Below are positions 16,825 to 26,094 of a stretch of DNA of 41,411 bases, one piece after another. The position numbers and the translations under genes were made by a program. This DNA is from an uncultured Eggerthellaceae bacterium (GTDB lineage Bacteria; Actinomycetota; Coriobacteriia; Coriobacteriales; Eggerthellaceae), in NCBI GenBank assembly GCA_910588435.1, contig CAJUPL010000016.1:1-41411 (forward strand). Reading direction: 5' to 3'. Position 1 is the first letter of the stretch. Each line of letters opens with the position of its first letter. The notes under the pieces were generated by a model. It ran no database searches. It was not told the origin of the DNA and saw nothing but the letters and a program-made list of their open reading frames with translations.

Positions 16825-17820
16825 TCAGAATTCGCTCTTCAGAGGGCGGTCCATCAGCTCATGACCCAAGGCCTTCGCATCTCCACCCTCCCAGACAACG
16901 GCACGGACAGCATCGGTCAATGGGAGCTCCACTCCATGGCGCTTGCTCAGGACATCGAGCGTCTTGCATGCGATGGCGCCCTCCACCACCATATGAGTGT
17001 CATGCTCGAAGTCTTCCAAGGTGAGCCCGCGAGCGATGTAGTCCTCGCCGAACCTGCGATTCCTGGAGTGCCTGGACAAGCATGTGACCACCATGTCACC
17101 GGCACCCGCAAGCCCCATGCACGTGATGGCCTCACCCCCGCAGACCTGGACCATGCGGCTCATCTCCGCCAGACCGCGCGTGATGATGGCAGCAGCTGTG
17201 TTGTCTCCAAGCTTCAACCCGTATGAGATGCCAACCGCAATGGCTATCACGTTCTTGAACGCACCGCAGAGCTCTACCCCTACGATGTCATCAGATGCAT
17301 ACGTGCGGAAATAGCCCGTTGAGAAGAGGTCTTGTGCAAGGCGACTCACATCTGCAGACACCGCAGCCGCAACAGCGCTTGATGGCAAGCGACGGATGAC
17401 CTCTTCTGCGTGCGTTGGGCCTGACAGCACCGCGAAGCGGTCCAAGCTACCCAGCACGTCAGCCATCACCTCTGCAGGGAGCTTGCCCGTCTTCGCCTCA
17501 ACGCCCTTCGAGCATATGATGATGGGAAGGTCATCCGGGCAATGGTCCTTCATGCTCTGAGCAGTGCTCCTGAGATATGCCGAGGGCGTGACGACGACGC
17601 AAGCATCCGCGCCTTCGAGGCATGTCTCATATGAGGTCGAAGCCCTTACAGCTTGCGGAAGCGTGGACCCTGATAGGTAATCTGGATTCCTATGCTCCTC
17701 GTTGATGCCCTGCACAACCTCTTCGCGTCTGGCATGGAGCATCACAGAATGCCCAGCATCTGCCAAGACCTGAGAGAGCGCCGTTCCCCAAGAACCAGAT
17801 CCGATGACGCAGACCTTCAT
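16825..17820 (-). CDS. gpsA: NAD(P)-dependent glycerol-3-phosphate dehydrogenase
   Basis: GpsA reduces dihydroxyacetone phosphate to sn-glycerol 3-phosphate, the backbone of phospholipids. The 331-residue protein starts with the Rossmann motif VIGSGSWGTALSQVL, has the conserved ICSKGVEA, and the catalytic lysine region GVELCGAFKNVIAIAVG. The ATG has GGAAGG 6 bases upstream and follows the plsY stop by one base. The product feeds PlsY and then PlsC, both in this cluster. Confidence 0.96.
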   Translation of the reverse strand: MKVCVIGSGSWGTALSQVLADAGHSVMLHARREEVVQGINEEHRNPDYLSGSTLPQAVRASTSYETCLEGADACVVVTPSAYLRSTAQSMKDHCPDDLPIIICSKGVEAKTGKLPAEVMADVLGSLDRFAVLSGPTHAEEVIRRLPSSAVAAAVSADVSRLAQDLFSTGYFRTYASDDIVGVELCGAFKNVIAIAVGISYGLKLGDNTAAAIITRGLAEMSRMVQVCGGEAITCMGLAGAGDMVVTCLSRHSRNRRFGEDYIARGLTLEDFEHDTHMVVEGAIACKTLDVLSKRHGVELPLTDAVRAVVWEGGDAKALGHELMDRPLKSEF

Positions 17821-17821
17821 A

Positions 17822-18496
17822 TCACGCCTTCCTTCCGATCCGGTTCTCAGTTCCCGCGCGCAAGCGCTGGATGTTGCCCCTGTGCGCCCATATGACGACG
17901 AAGGCCGTCAAGCAGATGAGCGCGAATCCAAGCCAGTGACCCCAATACAGGTACAAGGCCAAGAACGGGCAGAGGATGGCAGCAGCTATGGAGCCTACGG
18001 ACACATATCGCGTGGTGACCACGAGCACAGCGAAGAGCAGTATCTCTATCAGCGTTGGGATGGGGCCGAACACGAAGAAGAGAGCTCCAACAGCAACGGC
18101 GATGCCCTTCCCTCCCTTGAGCTTGAGCCACGGGCTGAAAACGTGCCCGAGGACGCATCCTATGAAGGCAACGGGCAAGCAGATCCCGAAGGCATCAGAG
18201 GCGGCCGCTTCCAAGGCCATGCCATCACTCTCAGCCAGCGTCACTGCGCACCATCCAGCGAAGACATACCCCAGCCAGCCTGATAGCAACCCCTTCCCGA
18301 AATCCAGCACGAAGACAGCGACGCCACCTGCCTTGCCAAGCGTTCGCATGGCGTTGGTAGTGCCGATGTTCCCAGAGCCCTCGGAGCGGATGTCCTTGTG
18401 ATACGCAAGGCGCGAGATGATCACACCCCAAGGGATTGACCCGAGCAAGAACGCAGCGATGAACAGCAGCAGAAGCTGCAAGAAGAGAATCATCAT
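17822..18496 (-). CDS. plsY: Acyl-phosphate:glycerol-3-phosphate acyltransferase
   Basis: PlsY is a membrane enzyme that acylates glycerol 3-phosphate with acyl phosphate to give lysophosphatidic acid. The 224-residue protein has several hydrophobic segments and the two family motifs GSGNIGTTNAMRTLGKAGG (about 41-59) and LKLKGGKGIAVAVG. The start is ATG at 18,496 with AAGGA about 11 bases upstream; a second ATG follows directly. PlsX, which makes acyl phosphate, is not in the window. Confidence 0.95.
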   Translation of the reverse strand: MMILFLQLLLLFIAAFLLGSIPWGVIISRLAYHKDIRSEGSGNIGTTNAMRTLGKAGGVAVFVLDFGKGLLSGWLGYVFAGWCAVTLAESDGMALEAAASDAFGICLPVAFIGCVLGHVFSPWLKLKGGKGIAVAVGALFFVFGPIPTLIEILLFAVLVVTTRYVSVGSIAAAILCPFLALYLYWGHWLGFALICLTAFVVIWAHRGNIQRLRAGTENRIGRKA

Positions 18497-18503
18497 GGGC
18501 AGA

Positions 18504-19820
18504 TCAGTCCTTCTTCTTGAAGCGCAGCCTCACAGGCGTGCCCTCAAGCTTGAATGACTGGCGCAAGCGGTTCTCCAAGAAGCGCTCGTAATTGTCTGTG
18601 ACGACATCTGGCCTGTTGCAGAAGAAGGTGAGCTGCGGTGGGCACGTGCCTGTTTGCGTGACGTACTTCATGCGAAGCACGGTCTTTCCCTTGGTCACGG
18701 TATGCCCCGTCTCCTGGATCTCCGCCAGCCAACGGTTCAGAGCACCTGTTGGGAGCTTGCCGGTGAAGTTGTCATATGCAACCTCCACCAGATCCCAGAG
18801 CCTCTCAACGCCCTTGCCAGAGATGGCGCAGATGGCAACCACAGGAGCATAGCTTGCGAAGATGAGCTTCTCCTTGAGCTCATCGCGCACCTTCTCCTTG
18901 GCTTCTGGGCCTTCCACCAGATCCCACTTGTTGAGGACCACCACAAGCGCACACCCACGCTCAGCAGCATAGCTTGCAACGCGCTGATCCTCATTCGTCA
19001 CGCCCAAGGTTCCGTCGATCACAAGCAGCGCAACATCCGCCCTGTCTATGGCGCGCATCGCGCGAACGAAGCCGTAGTACTCCACTGATTCAGTGATCTT
19101 GCTCTTCTGCCTGAGGCCCGCTGTATCTATGATGCGATAGAGCACGTCGTCATGCTCAACCAGCGTGTCCACTGCATCGCGCGTTGTGCCGGCCACTGGG
19201 CTCACGATAGAGCGGTCATCTTTCGTCATCTTATTGGTGAGCGATGACTTGCCCGCATTCGGCCGCCCGATGATGGCGATGCTGACAGCAGCATCTTCCT
19301 GCTCCTCAGCATCAAGCCCAGCCTCACGTATCTTGGAGACCACCTCATCAAGAAGGTCTCCCGTGCCATGCCCATGCACGGCAGACACAGGCCACGGCTC
19401 ACCCAAGCCAACTTGGTAGTATTCCCAAGTGACATCCTCAGCATCTGGGTCATCCAGCTTGTTCACCACCAAGAGGACCGGCTTTCCCGTCCTCTTCAGG
19501 ATGCGGGCCACCTCTTCATCGTCTCTCTGAAGACCTGTACGGCCATCCACCAGGAACAAGATCACATCCGCCTGGTCCTTCGCCTCATAGGCTTGAGCGC
19601 GAATGGACTTCTGGAAGTCATCGTCTGTTGAGACCTCTATGCCGCCGGTATCCACCAGCATGAAGCTCACGCCATTCCAGTCAGCTTCGTGGTAGCTGCG
19701 ATCACGCGTCACACCGCGCATCTCATGCACGATGGCATCGTTGGTCTGAGCTATCTTATTGACTAGCGTGGATTTGCCCACGTTGGGCCTACCCACCACT
19801 GCCACCAATGGCAAGGCCAT
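18504..19820 (-). CDS. der: Ribosome biogenesis GTPase Der (EngA)
   Basis: Der is an essential double GTPase needed to complete the 50S ribosomal subunit. The 438-residue protein has two G domains, each with its own P-loop (GRPNVGKST near residue 10 and GRPNAGKSS near residue 185), DTGG and DTAGL switch II motifs, and NKLD/NKWD base-specificity motifs. A KH-like C-terminal domain ends in a basic tail. I place the start at the ATG 19,818-19,820, 8 bases after AAGGA, rather than at the ATG 9 bases earlier, which has no room for a ribosome-binding site. Confidence 0.95.
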   Translation of the reverse strand: MALPLVAVVGRPNVGKSTLVNKIAQTNDAIVHEMRGVTRDRSYHEADWNGVSFMLVDTGGIEVSTDDDFQKSIRAQAYEAKDQADVILFLVDGRTGLQRDDEEVARILKRTGKPVLLVVNKLDDPDAEDVTWEYYQVGLGEPWPVSAVHGHGTGDLLDEVVSKIREAGLDAEEQEDAAVSIAIIGRPNAGKSSLTNKMTKDDRSIVSPVAGTTRDAVDTLVEHDDVLYRIIDTAGLRQKSKITESVEYYGFVRAMRAIDRADVALLVIDGTLGVTNEDQRVASYAAERGCALVVVLNKWDLVEGPEAKEKVRDELKEKLIFASYAPVVAICAISGKGVERLWDLVEVAYDNFTGKLPTGALNRWLAEIQETGHTVTKGKTVLRMKYVTQTGTCPPQLTFFCNRPDVVTDNYERFLENRLRQSFKLEGTPVRLRFKKKD

Positions 19821-19821
19821 A

Positions 19822-21189
19822 TCATCCATCCTTAAGGTTTCGTATCAGGGATAGGATACAGTCTAGCGGATTGGAGGGCGCGCACAGCACCTCCTTGCCG
19901 GAAACCCTAGCAATATCATCTGCCGTCATGCCATCTACCGTGAGGCCATCTGAGTTGAACGCGACCTCAGGCAGAAGATAGATGCACCCATCCGTACCCT
20001 CATAGCTTCGAATGGCAGCAGCCATGTCCTCTCCTGATAAGAGGCCTGTCACATTCACATTGCCTCCGAAGAACTCGTTTCGAACGAACAGGGCTGATGC
20101 AGCTCCCGCAAGCGATGAGCCTTCTATGAGACGTCCGAAGTAAGGCTCCATAGCCATCCCGGCCAAGATGACAGCGTGCAACCCTTGCGCCTGCAAGAGG
20201 TCATGCGCTTCCCCCAAGCACCCTTCATTCTCCGCAGCTAGGAAGTCATCCACGCAAGCTCTGACTATCCCGATGCCGTCTTCGAACATGGAGAAATCCC
20301 CGTAGAACCCAGCCCCTGGAAGCTGATCCAAGACATCATCCCCGTATGCGTTCAGGTAGAGCTCATCTGCCGCATATGCCCATGCGTGCCCTCGCTCAGC
20401 CTCTGCGCGCACCTGGAAAGGACGGATCTGCTGGATGACCTTGAGCGCATCCTCAGGTTCGTTGAAGCTCTTGGAGAAAGCGCTCTGGTGCTTCGTATAC
20501 CCAAGCGGCACGATGCCCACGGTCTTGATGTTAGGGCGCTCATAAGCCCACCGAAGGGTCTCATCCAAGACATCACCATCATTGGCTCCTGGGACCAAGA
20601 CTATCTGAGCGTCGAACTCTATCCCCGCTGCAAGCAGCGCTTCTAGGTTGTCAATGCCCTTCTGGGCATTTCGACCTATCATGACGCGCCTGACCTCAGG
20701 GTCTGATGCATGCAAAGACACGCGCAGAGGCGATATGCGCTGCTCCACTATCCTTGCAACGTCAGCCTCATCAAGGTTGGTGAGCGTGACGAAGTTCCCT
20801 TGCAGAAAGCTCAGGCGCACATCATCATCACGCACGTACAGAGTCTTGCGAAGGTCACGCGGCAGCTGCTTCATGAAGCAGAAGGTGCAGTCGTTCTTGC
20901 ACACCTTCACGCCGTTGAAGATGGCATCAGTGAAGGCTATCCCCCAGCTCTCCCCCACATCGCGCTCAAGCTCTACATCACCCGCATCTCCGTCCACGCC
21001 GATGTATGAGAGCACGCACGCATCCTCTGACGTCATCCATTTCCAGTCAAGGATGTCCCTCAAAGGAGCGCCATCAACAGCTGTGATGGCATCTCCAGGT
21101 TCGAAGCCTGCAAGGTAAGCGGGCGAGTCCTCATCAACTGATGCGATGACAGCGCGCGGGGCAGATGACCTATCAAGCATCGCGCTCAT
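19822..21189 (-). CDS. DUF512 protein with PDZ-like and radical-SAM-type domains
   Basis: This family joins an N-terminal PDZ-like domain (about residues 14-45) to a radical-SAM-like domain and a C-terminal DUF512 region. The Fe-S motif is CKNDCTFCF (Cys near 97, 101 and 104 of 455), which matches the CxxxCxxC pattern. Its reaction is not known. It is commonly found beside der in Gram-positive genomes, as here, where the der start lies one base after its stop codon. It overlaps the end of ispH. The start is uncertain: ATG at 21,189 is used, with ATG at 21,180 an alternative. Confidence 0.88.
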   Translation of the reverse strand: MSAMLDRSSAPRAVIASVDEDSPAYLAGFEPGDAITAVDGAPLRDILDWKWMTSEDACVLSYIGVDGDAGDVELERDVGESWGIAFTDAIFNGVKVCKNDCTFCFMKQLPRDLRKTLYVRDDDVRLSFLQGNFVTLTNLDEADVARIVEQRISPLRVSLHASDPEVRRVMIGRNAQKGIDNLEALLAAGIEFDAQIVLVPGANDGDVLDETLRWAYERPNIKTVGIVPLGYTKHQSAFSKSFNEPEDALKVIQQIRPFQVRAEAERGHAWAYAADELYLNAYGDDVLDQLPGAGFYGDFSMFEDGIGIVRACVDDFLAAENEGCLGEAHDLLQAQGLHAVILAGMAMEPYFGRLIEGSSLAGAASALFVRNEFFGGNVNVTGLLSGEDMAAAIRSYEGTDGCIYLLPEVAFNSDGLTVDGMTADDIARVSGKEVLCAPSNPLDCILSLIRNLKDG

Positions 21190-22015
21190 CAAGGATGCTC
21201 ATGACCTTCGATATCTGATCTGCTGGAGTTGACGCACCGGCTGTGAGCCCTATGACGCTGCAGCCTTTGAAGCTGATCTGGGAGAGCTCATCAGGGGATT
21301 CGATATGGTACGTTGCAGGGCATGCCCTAGCGCAGATCTCAGCCAAGCGCGTTGTGTTGGATGAGTTCCTGCCACCCAAGACCACCATGGCATCAACCTC
21401 ATGCGCAAGCTCCTCAGCTGTGCGCTGACGCTTCCTAGTGGCAGAGCAGATGGTGTCCTTCACCTCAGGGTGGATCCCTTGCGCCTCAAGCGCTCTGCAT
21501 ATGGCATCCAAGTTGTCACGCACTTGCGTTGTCTGCACGACGATGCCAACAGGGCTTGTCAGGTCATCTGGAAGGTCTTCGGGTGTGAGCACCACATCTA
21601 CAGTAGCGCCAGACTCCTCTGCATAGGCCACCAATCCTTCAACCTCAGGATGTCCGGCCTCTCCCACCACCAGGACATGGCAGCCGCTCCGAGCAAGCTC
21701 AGCCGCCGCATCTTGAGCCCGTGCCACGTGAGGGCATGTTGCATCAGCCATATCCAGCTTCAAAGAGGCTATCTCATCCTTCACCTGCGGCTTCACGCCG
21801 TGGCTTCTGATGACCACGGTTCCATGCTCAACGTCAGCCACCTCATCCACCACGTGCACGCCTTGATCCTCTAGCTTGGATACAACCTGAGGGTTATGGA
21901 TCAAGGGACCCAGCGTTGAGACGCTTGCACCTGAGGACACCAGCTCATCCACCATACCAAGCGCACGTTGGACGCCATAGCAAGCGCCCGCGAACCTAGC
22001 AAGCCTCACCTGCAT
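21173..22015 (-). CDS. ispH: 4-hydroxy-3-methylbut-2-enyl diphosphate reductase
   Basis: IspH performs the last step of the MEP pathway, giving IPP and DMAPP. The 280-residue protein keeps the three Fe-S cysteines Cys12 (GACYGV), Cys94 (DATCPHV) and Cys190 (TICSATRKRQ), and the active-site segment GEAGHPEVEG (118-127). Length is normal. It overlaps plsC upstream by 10 bases and the DUF512 gene downstream, so translation is probably coupled. Confidence 0.96.
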   Translation of the reverse strand: MQVRLARFAGACYGVQRALGMVDELVSSGASVSTLGPLIHNPQVVSKLEDQGVHVVDEVADVEHGTVVIRSHGVKPQVKDEIASLKLDMADATCPHVARAQDAAAELARSGCHVLVVGEAGHPEVEGLVAYAEESGATVDVVLTPEDLPDDLTSPVGIVVQTTQVRDNLDAICRALEAQGIHPEVKDTICSATRKRQRTAEELAHEVDAMVVLGGRNSSNTTRLAEICARACPATYHIESPDELSQISFKGCSVIGLTAGASTPADQISKVMSILDERDA

Positions 22016-22830
22016 GCGGCCATTGCCTCAACAGGTGTGCGCTTTGGGATGGGATGCTCCTTGAAGATGTCCGAATAATCACGTGTCTCCGGGAAGAGAG
22101 ATACCATATCAACCTCTTCAGCCGGGATGTTCTTCGACATTGCGAAGCATTCGCGCATGGCATACCAAGTGCATGCCTCTAATCTGTCTGCCTTATCCAG
22201 GAACTGGAAGTCAGCGAGCACTATGGGCGTGCCATATTCCACGGTGATCTTCGGGAAATGGATGCGCTGGCCCTTCTGCTTCACCAGCTCAGCATTGCGA
22301 ACGGTCATGGGGATCATGGGCACCTTGCCCATCTTCGCTATGAATGCGGCACCTGCATGCAAGCTTGGGATCTTCGTGCCCTTCCCACGGCGCGTGCCCT
22401 CAGGCAATATGCCAACCAGCTCATCGTCTTTCAGCATCTTGGTTGCGCGCTTGATGGATGTCCTGTCTGCAGAATCACGCTTCACGGGGAACGCCCCCAC
22501 CCTGGAGAGTATCTGCCCTACAAGGCCGTGAGCGTTGTCGAACAGGCTGTCACGCCCCATCAAGCGGATCCATTGGGAAGGACGGGCTGAGAGGTATATG
22601 AAAGCCACGTCTAGGAACGATGTGTGGTTGCATATGACCACAGCGCCGCACTTGCCCTTGAACGCGCGCAGCGTCTCTCTACCTGATACCGTATAGCGGA
22701 AGAGCACCTTGCACACAGCCCCCACTACGACGAATGCAAGGTTGCCGAACCAGTGCGGGATCTGCTTCTCATCAGAGACGCCGCCAAGCGGCATGTCCCA
22801 CATCTTCTCATATGGAAGGAAGAGGCCCAC
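22006..22830 (-). CDS. plsC: 1-acyl-sn-glycerol-3-phosphate acyltransferase
   Basis: PlsC acylates lysophosphatidic acid to phosphatidic acid. The 274-residue protein has the HX4D catalytic motif in CNHTSFLDVAF and the substrate-binding motif PEGTRRGKG, with a hydrophobic N-terminal segment (FGNLAFVVVGAVCKVLF) for membrane attachment. The GTG start overlaps the last base of the cmk stop codon; an ATG at codon 10 is an alternative. With GpsA and PlsY downstream it completes the route from dihydroxyacetone phosphate to phosphatidic acid. Confidence 0.93.
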   Translation of the reverse strand: MGLFLPYEKMWDMPLGGVSDEKQIPHWFGNLAFVVVGAVCKVLFRYTVSGRETLRAFKGKCGAVVICNHTSFLDVAFIYLSARPSQWIRLMGRDSLFDNAHGLVGQILSRVGAFPVKRDSADRTSIKRATKMLKDDELVGILPEGTRRGKGTKIPSLHAGAAFIAKMGKVPMIPMTVRNAELVKQKGQRIHFPKITVEYGTPIVLADFQFLDKADRLEACTWYAMRECFAMSKNIPAEEVDMVSLFPETRDYSDIFKEHPIPKRTPVEAMAACR

Positions 22831-23519
22831 TACTCCACCTTGCCGCCTTCTTGCACGATATTCGCATACGTGCAGATGCTCTCGATGATGTCCTCTATGT
22901 AGATTCCCGTTGAGTCCATGACCTTGGCATCATCTGCCGGGCGCAATGGAGAGTTCCCACGATTCTTATCAGCCTCATCGCGCCTGATGATGTCCTCAAG
23001 CACCTCAGCGTAATCAATGGAGCCAACGCCTCTGTCCGCATTCTGGCGAACACGCCTGTGCGCACGCTCCTCATTCGTTGCCGTGAGATAGATCTTGAGA
23101 TCCGCGTTAGGGAACACCACGGTTCCTATGTCCCTGCCCTCTATCACGTAGTTACCGGCATCACCTATGCGCCTCTGCTGGTCCACCATGGCTTCTCTAA
23201 CACTGCCTGCAGCAGACACAGGGCTCACAGCCTTGTCAATCTCTGTGGTGCGGATAGCCTCTGTGACATCATGGCCATCTATGGAGATGCCGCTGGCTAT
23301 GGGGTTGCCGTCTTCATGGCGGAACTCTATCTTGCATCCATCTGCAAGCTTGCCCAAGGCCGCGTCATCATCAAGGGCGATCCCTCGCTGAACGGCCAGC
23401 CATGCAACAGCTCTGTACATGGCACCGGTATCCAAGCACTTGAATCCGATCTTCTTGGCGCACGCCTTCGCAACGCTTGACTTGCCAGCGCCGGCAGGTC
23501 CGTCTATGGCTACTATCAC
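22830..23519 (-). CDS. cmk: Cytidylate kinase
   Basis: Cmk phosphorylates CMP and dCMP. The 229-residue protein has the P-loop DGPAGAGKSSVAK (6-18), the CMP-binding regions LDTGAMYRAVAW and VIEGRDIGTVVFPNAD, and the lid RADEDxxR-like stretch DIIRRDEADKNR. The GTG start directly follows the aroA stop codon with GGAGG upstream. The aroA-cmk neighbourhood is common across bacteria. Confidence 0.96.
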   Translation of the reverse strand: MIVAIDGPAGAGKSSVAKACAKKIGFKCLDTGAMYRAVAWLAVQRGIALDDDAALGKLADGCKIEFRHEDGNPIASGISIDGHDVTEAIRTTEIDKAVSPVSAAGSVREAMVDQQRRIGDAGNYVIEGRDIGTVVFPNADLKIYLTATNEERAHRRVRQNADRGVGSIDYAEVLEDIIRRDEADKNRGNSPLRPADDAKVMDSTGIYIEDIIESICTYANIVQEGGKVE

Positions 23520-24845
23520 CTAGGCCTCCAAGCTCTTGATGTCATCAAGGAAGCCAGGGTAGCTCACTGACATGCAATCAGCGCCCTCAACGCTTACGGG
23601 AGTTCCGCTGCAAAGCCCAAGCACCATCCAAGCCATTGCAAGCCTGTGATCCCCATGCGTCTGGAATGTTACGCCTTGCGGGACCTGGAGGTCTGGGTCT
23701 CCCTCTATGTAGAGGTTGTCCCCTTCTTCCCAAGCGTCTATCCCGATGAGCTCAAGCCCGTCTATCACCGCCTGCATGCGATCCGTCTCCTTGACTCGCA
23801 GCTCAGCAGCTCCCTTGAATACGGTGACGCCCTTCGCGTGAGCTGCCACTACTGAGAGGATGGGGACCTCATCTAGGATGGACGCGAAATGCTGCGCTGG
23901 GATCTCACATCCATGGAGGCGCTCTGTGAATGAAGCCTTGATGGTGCCATAGGGCTCTTTGCCCTCGTAGCCATCACGCACATCCTCTATGTTGGCCCCC
24001 ATGCGCTCGAGCGTGCGAACGAAGCCTATCCTTGCAGGATTCAGGGAGACATCCTTCACGCATACGCTGCTTCCGCGCTTCAAGATGGCTGCTGCCAGCA
24101 AGAACGCAGCGCTTGATGGGTCTCCTGGAACGTTCACGTCTGATGCGTGCATGATCACTGGCCCTGACACGCTTGCAACTCGCGTTCCCGCCGTTGTTGG
24201 CACGCCGAACTCTGGCAGCATGAGCTCTGTGTGGTTCCTTGATGGCGCTGGCTCATTCAACGTAGTGGTGCCCTTCGCATACACGCCAGCCATGAGCACA
24301 GCTGTCTTCAGCTGAGCGGAAGCCATGGGTGCGTCATAGGTTATGGCGCGAAGGTTGGGATTGCCCATCTCCGTGATGGGAAGATGATCTGCCTCATCTG
24401 GCTTGAACTGCACGCCCATCTTCATGAGAGGGGCAGTGTTGCGCCTCATGGGGCGGCGCTTCAAGGAGTCATCACCTGTGATGGTTACCTCTATCTCCCA
24501 AGGAGCCAGCATGCCCATGAGGAGCCTTGCCGTGGTGCCTGAGTTCCCGCAGTCAATGGGCTCATCTGGCTGGATGGGGCCGCCTCCGCCCCAACCGGTG
24601 ATGGTGCCTGCCAAAGAGCCATCCGCTTGCTCGGTCAGATCCACATCAACACCTAGCTGCTGCATGGCCTTGATGGAAGAACGGACATCGTCAGAATCAA
24701 GCACCCCAGAGAGCTTGGACGTGCCCTCTGCCATGGATGCGAAGAGCACCGCTCTGTGAGATATGGACTTATCCCCTGGAACCCGGACCTCGCCCTTCAA
24801 GGGAGATGCGAGCGGCTTCACCTGGAATGCGCTTTGATCAGACAT
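23520..24845 (-). CDS. aroA: 3-phosphoshikimate 1-carboxyvinyltransferase (EPSP synthase)
   Basis: AroA adds enolpyruvate to shikimate 3-phosphate on the way to chorismate. The 441-residue protein has VPGDKSISHRAVLFAS near the N-terminus, the DCGNSGTTARLLMG phosphate-binding motif, and RVKETDRMQAVIDGL near the C-terminus. I place the start at the ATG 24,843-24,845, 7 bases after AAGGAG, rather than the ATG two codons earlier, which abuts the ribosome-binding site. It overlaps the end of tyrA by 8 bases. Confidence 0.96.
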   Translation of the reverse strand: MSDQSAFQVKPLASPLKGEVRVPGDKSISHRAVLFASMAEGTSKLSGVLDSDDVRSSIKAMQQLGVDVDLTEQADGSLAGTITGWGGGGPIQPDEPIDCGNSGTTARLLMGMLAPWEIEVTITGDDSLKRRPMRRNTAPLMKMGVQFKPDEADHLPITEMGNPNLRAITYDAPMASAQLKTAVLMAGVYAKGTTTLNEPAPSRNHTELMLPEFGVPTTAGTRVASVSGPVIMHASDVNVPGDPSSAAFLLAAAILKRGSSVCVKDVSLNPARIGFVRTLERMGANIEDVRDGYEGKEPYGTIKASFTERLHGCEIPAQHFASILDEVPILSVVAAHAKGVTVFKGAAELRVKETDRMQAVIDGLELIGIDAWEEGDNLYIEGDPDLQVPQGVTFQTHGDHRLAMAWMVLGLCSGTPVSVEGADCMSVSYPGFLDDIKSLEA

Positions 24846-26025
24846 GAGCATGCTCCTTCGGCTCTATGGGCCTGAACGATACCGTATAACCTGCGTTTAT
24901 GAGCTGGAATGACAGCTGCCCGATATCACCTTCATCAGTGAGTATAAGGGAGAGCACAGCGTTGCCCTCTGAGAGATGGTCTATCTCAACGGATTGGATG
25001 TTGCAACCAACAGAGCTTGCAATGGTGGTCACCTCAGCGATGACGCCCGTGCGGTTGACCATCGGGATGCGGACCTCCAAGAGCTTGTCAGAGCCAGGGA
25101 CCCATTGAGCCGGAAGCGCTTGACGCGCATCAGCCGCAACGCGCAAGAGATGGGTCAGCTGGTCAGCGTCACGCTTCTCTATGGCGTCTGCGTATGAGGA
25201 GATGATGTCCTCCATCTCATGCAGCCCTTGGGCGAGCGCCTCTGCATTGTCGAACGCGATCCCACACCAAAGCTCGGGCGAGCCTGCAGCTACTCGCGTG
25301 GTGTCCTTGAAACCACCAGCGGCCAAGCGCATGAGAGCGTTGTTCTCATCAGCATGGTCAGTGGCAAGCCTCATGAGGGATGACGCCACCATGTGAGGCA
25401 CATGGCTCACAACGGCAACCGCCCTATCGTGGTCCTCTGGCGGGAGCGATACCACACGTGCATCTATCCCGCAGATGAGCTCATGCAGCTTCTGGAAGTG
25501 ATCTGGGTCGGTCTCATCATCTGGGCAGAGGATCCAGTTCGCACCTTCGAAGAGGTCAGTGCGCGCGCCGTCTATCCCGCTAGCTTCCGATCCTGCCATG
25601 GGATGCCCTGGGATGTAGCGCGTCCTGTCTGAGAGCATCTCACGCGCTGAGTCAAGGATGTGAGACTTCGTTGACACGGTATCTGTCACAACGCCTGAGA
25701 AGCCGGTATCGGCTATCAGCTTGAAGTAGTCATCCACTGCGGCCACGGGCGTGGCGATGATCAGGAGGTCTGCATCATCTGAGAGGAAGCTTGCGAACTC
25801 AGGGGAATCTGGAGTGCCAGCCTGATCCACCCAGCCTCGCTCAAGCGCCACGACGCCGCTTCGGGAATCAGGATCCACCCCGAAGATATGCGCATCAGGA
25901 TATGAGGCCTTCAGAGCACCAGCGAACGATGAGCCTATGAGCCCAAGCCCTGCTATGGCGATGTCCTTGAATGGCGGCAATGCTGTCTTGTTCGCTTCTT
26001 CCACTTCTCTCCCCTGGATGCTCAT
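24838..26025 (-). CDS. tyrA: Prephenate dehydrogenase with C-terminal ACT domain
   Basis: TyrA oxidatively decarboxylates prephenate to 4-hydroxyphenylpyruvate, the tyrosine precursor. The 395-residue protein has a Rossmann motif IAGLGLIGSSFAGAL (about 28-42), the catalytic-region HPMAGSEASG, and DRAVAVVSHVPHMVASSL. From about residue 315 an ACT domain (RIPMVNRTGVIAEVTTIASSVGCNIQSVEI) suggests feedback by an aromatic amino acid. The ATG at 26,025 has only a weak ribosome-binding site; a GTG at codon 8 is an alternative. The 69-base gap to rluB holds a possible TACAAT -10. Confidence 0.93.
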   Translation of the reverse strand: MSIQGREVEEANKTALPPFKDIAIAGLGLIGSSFAGALKASYPDAHIFGVDPDSRSGVVALERGWVDQAGTPDSPEFASFLSDDADLLIIATPVAAVDDYFKLIADTGFSGVVTDTVSTKSHILDSAREMLSDRTRYIPGHPMAGSEASGIDGARTDLFEGANWILCPDDETDPDHFQKLHELICGIDARVVSLPPEDHDRAVAVVSHVPHMVASSLMRLATDHADENNALMRLAAGGFKDTTRVAAGSPELWCGIAFDNAEALAQGLHEMEDIISSYADAIEKRDADQLTHLLRVAADARQALPAQWVPGSDKLLEVRIPMVNRTGVIAEVTTIASSVGCNIQSVEIDHLSEGNAVLSLILTDEGDIGQLSFQLINAGYTVSFRPIEPKEHAHV

Positions 26026-26094
26026 CTTCGATATGCATTCATTGTAATGGTTCGCACATGACTGTGGATGCGCGATAGAGCGTACCTATTCAGG

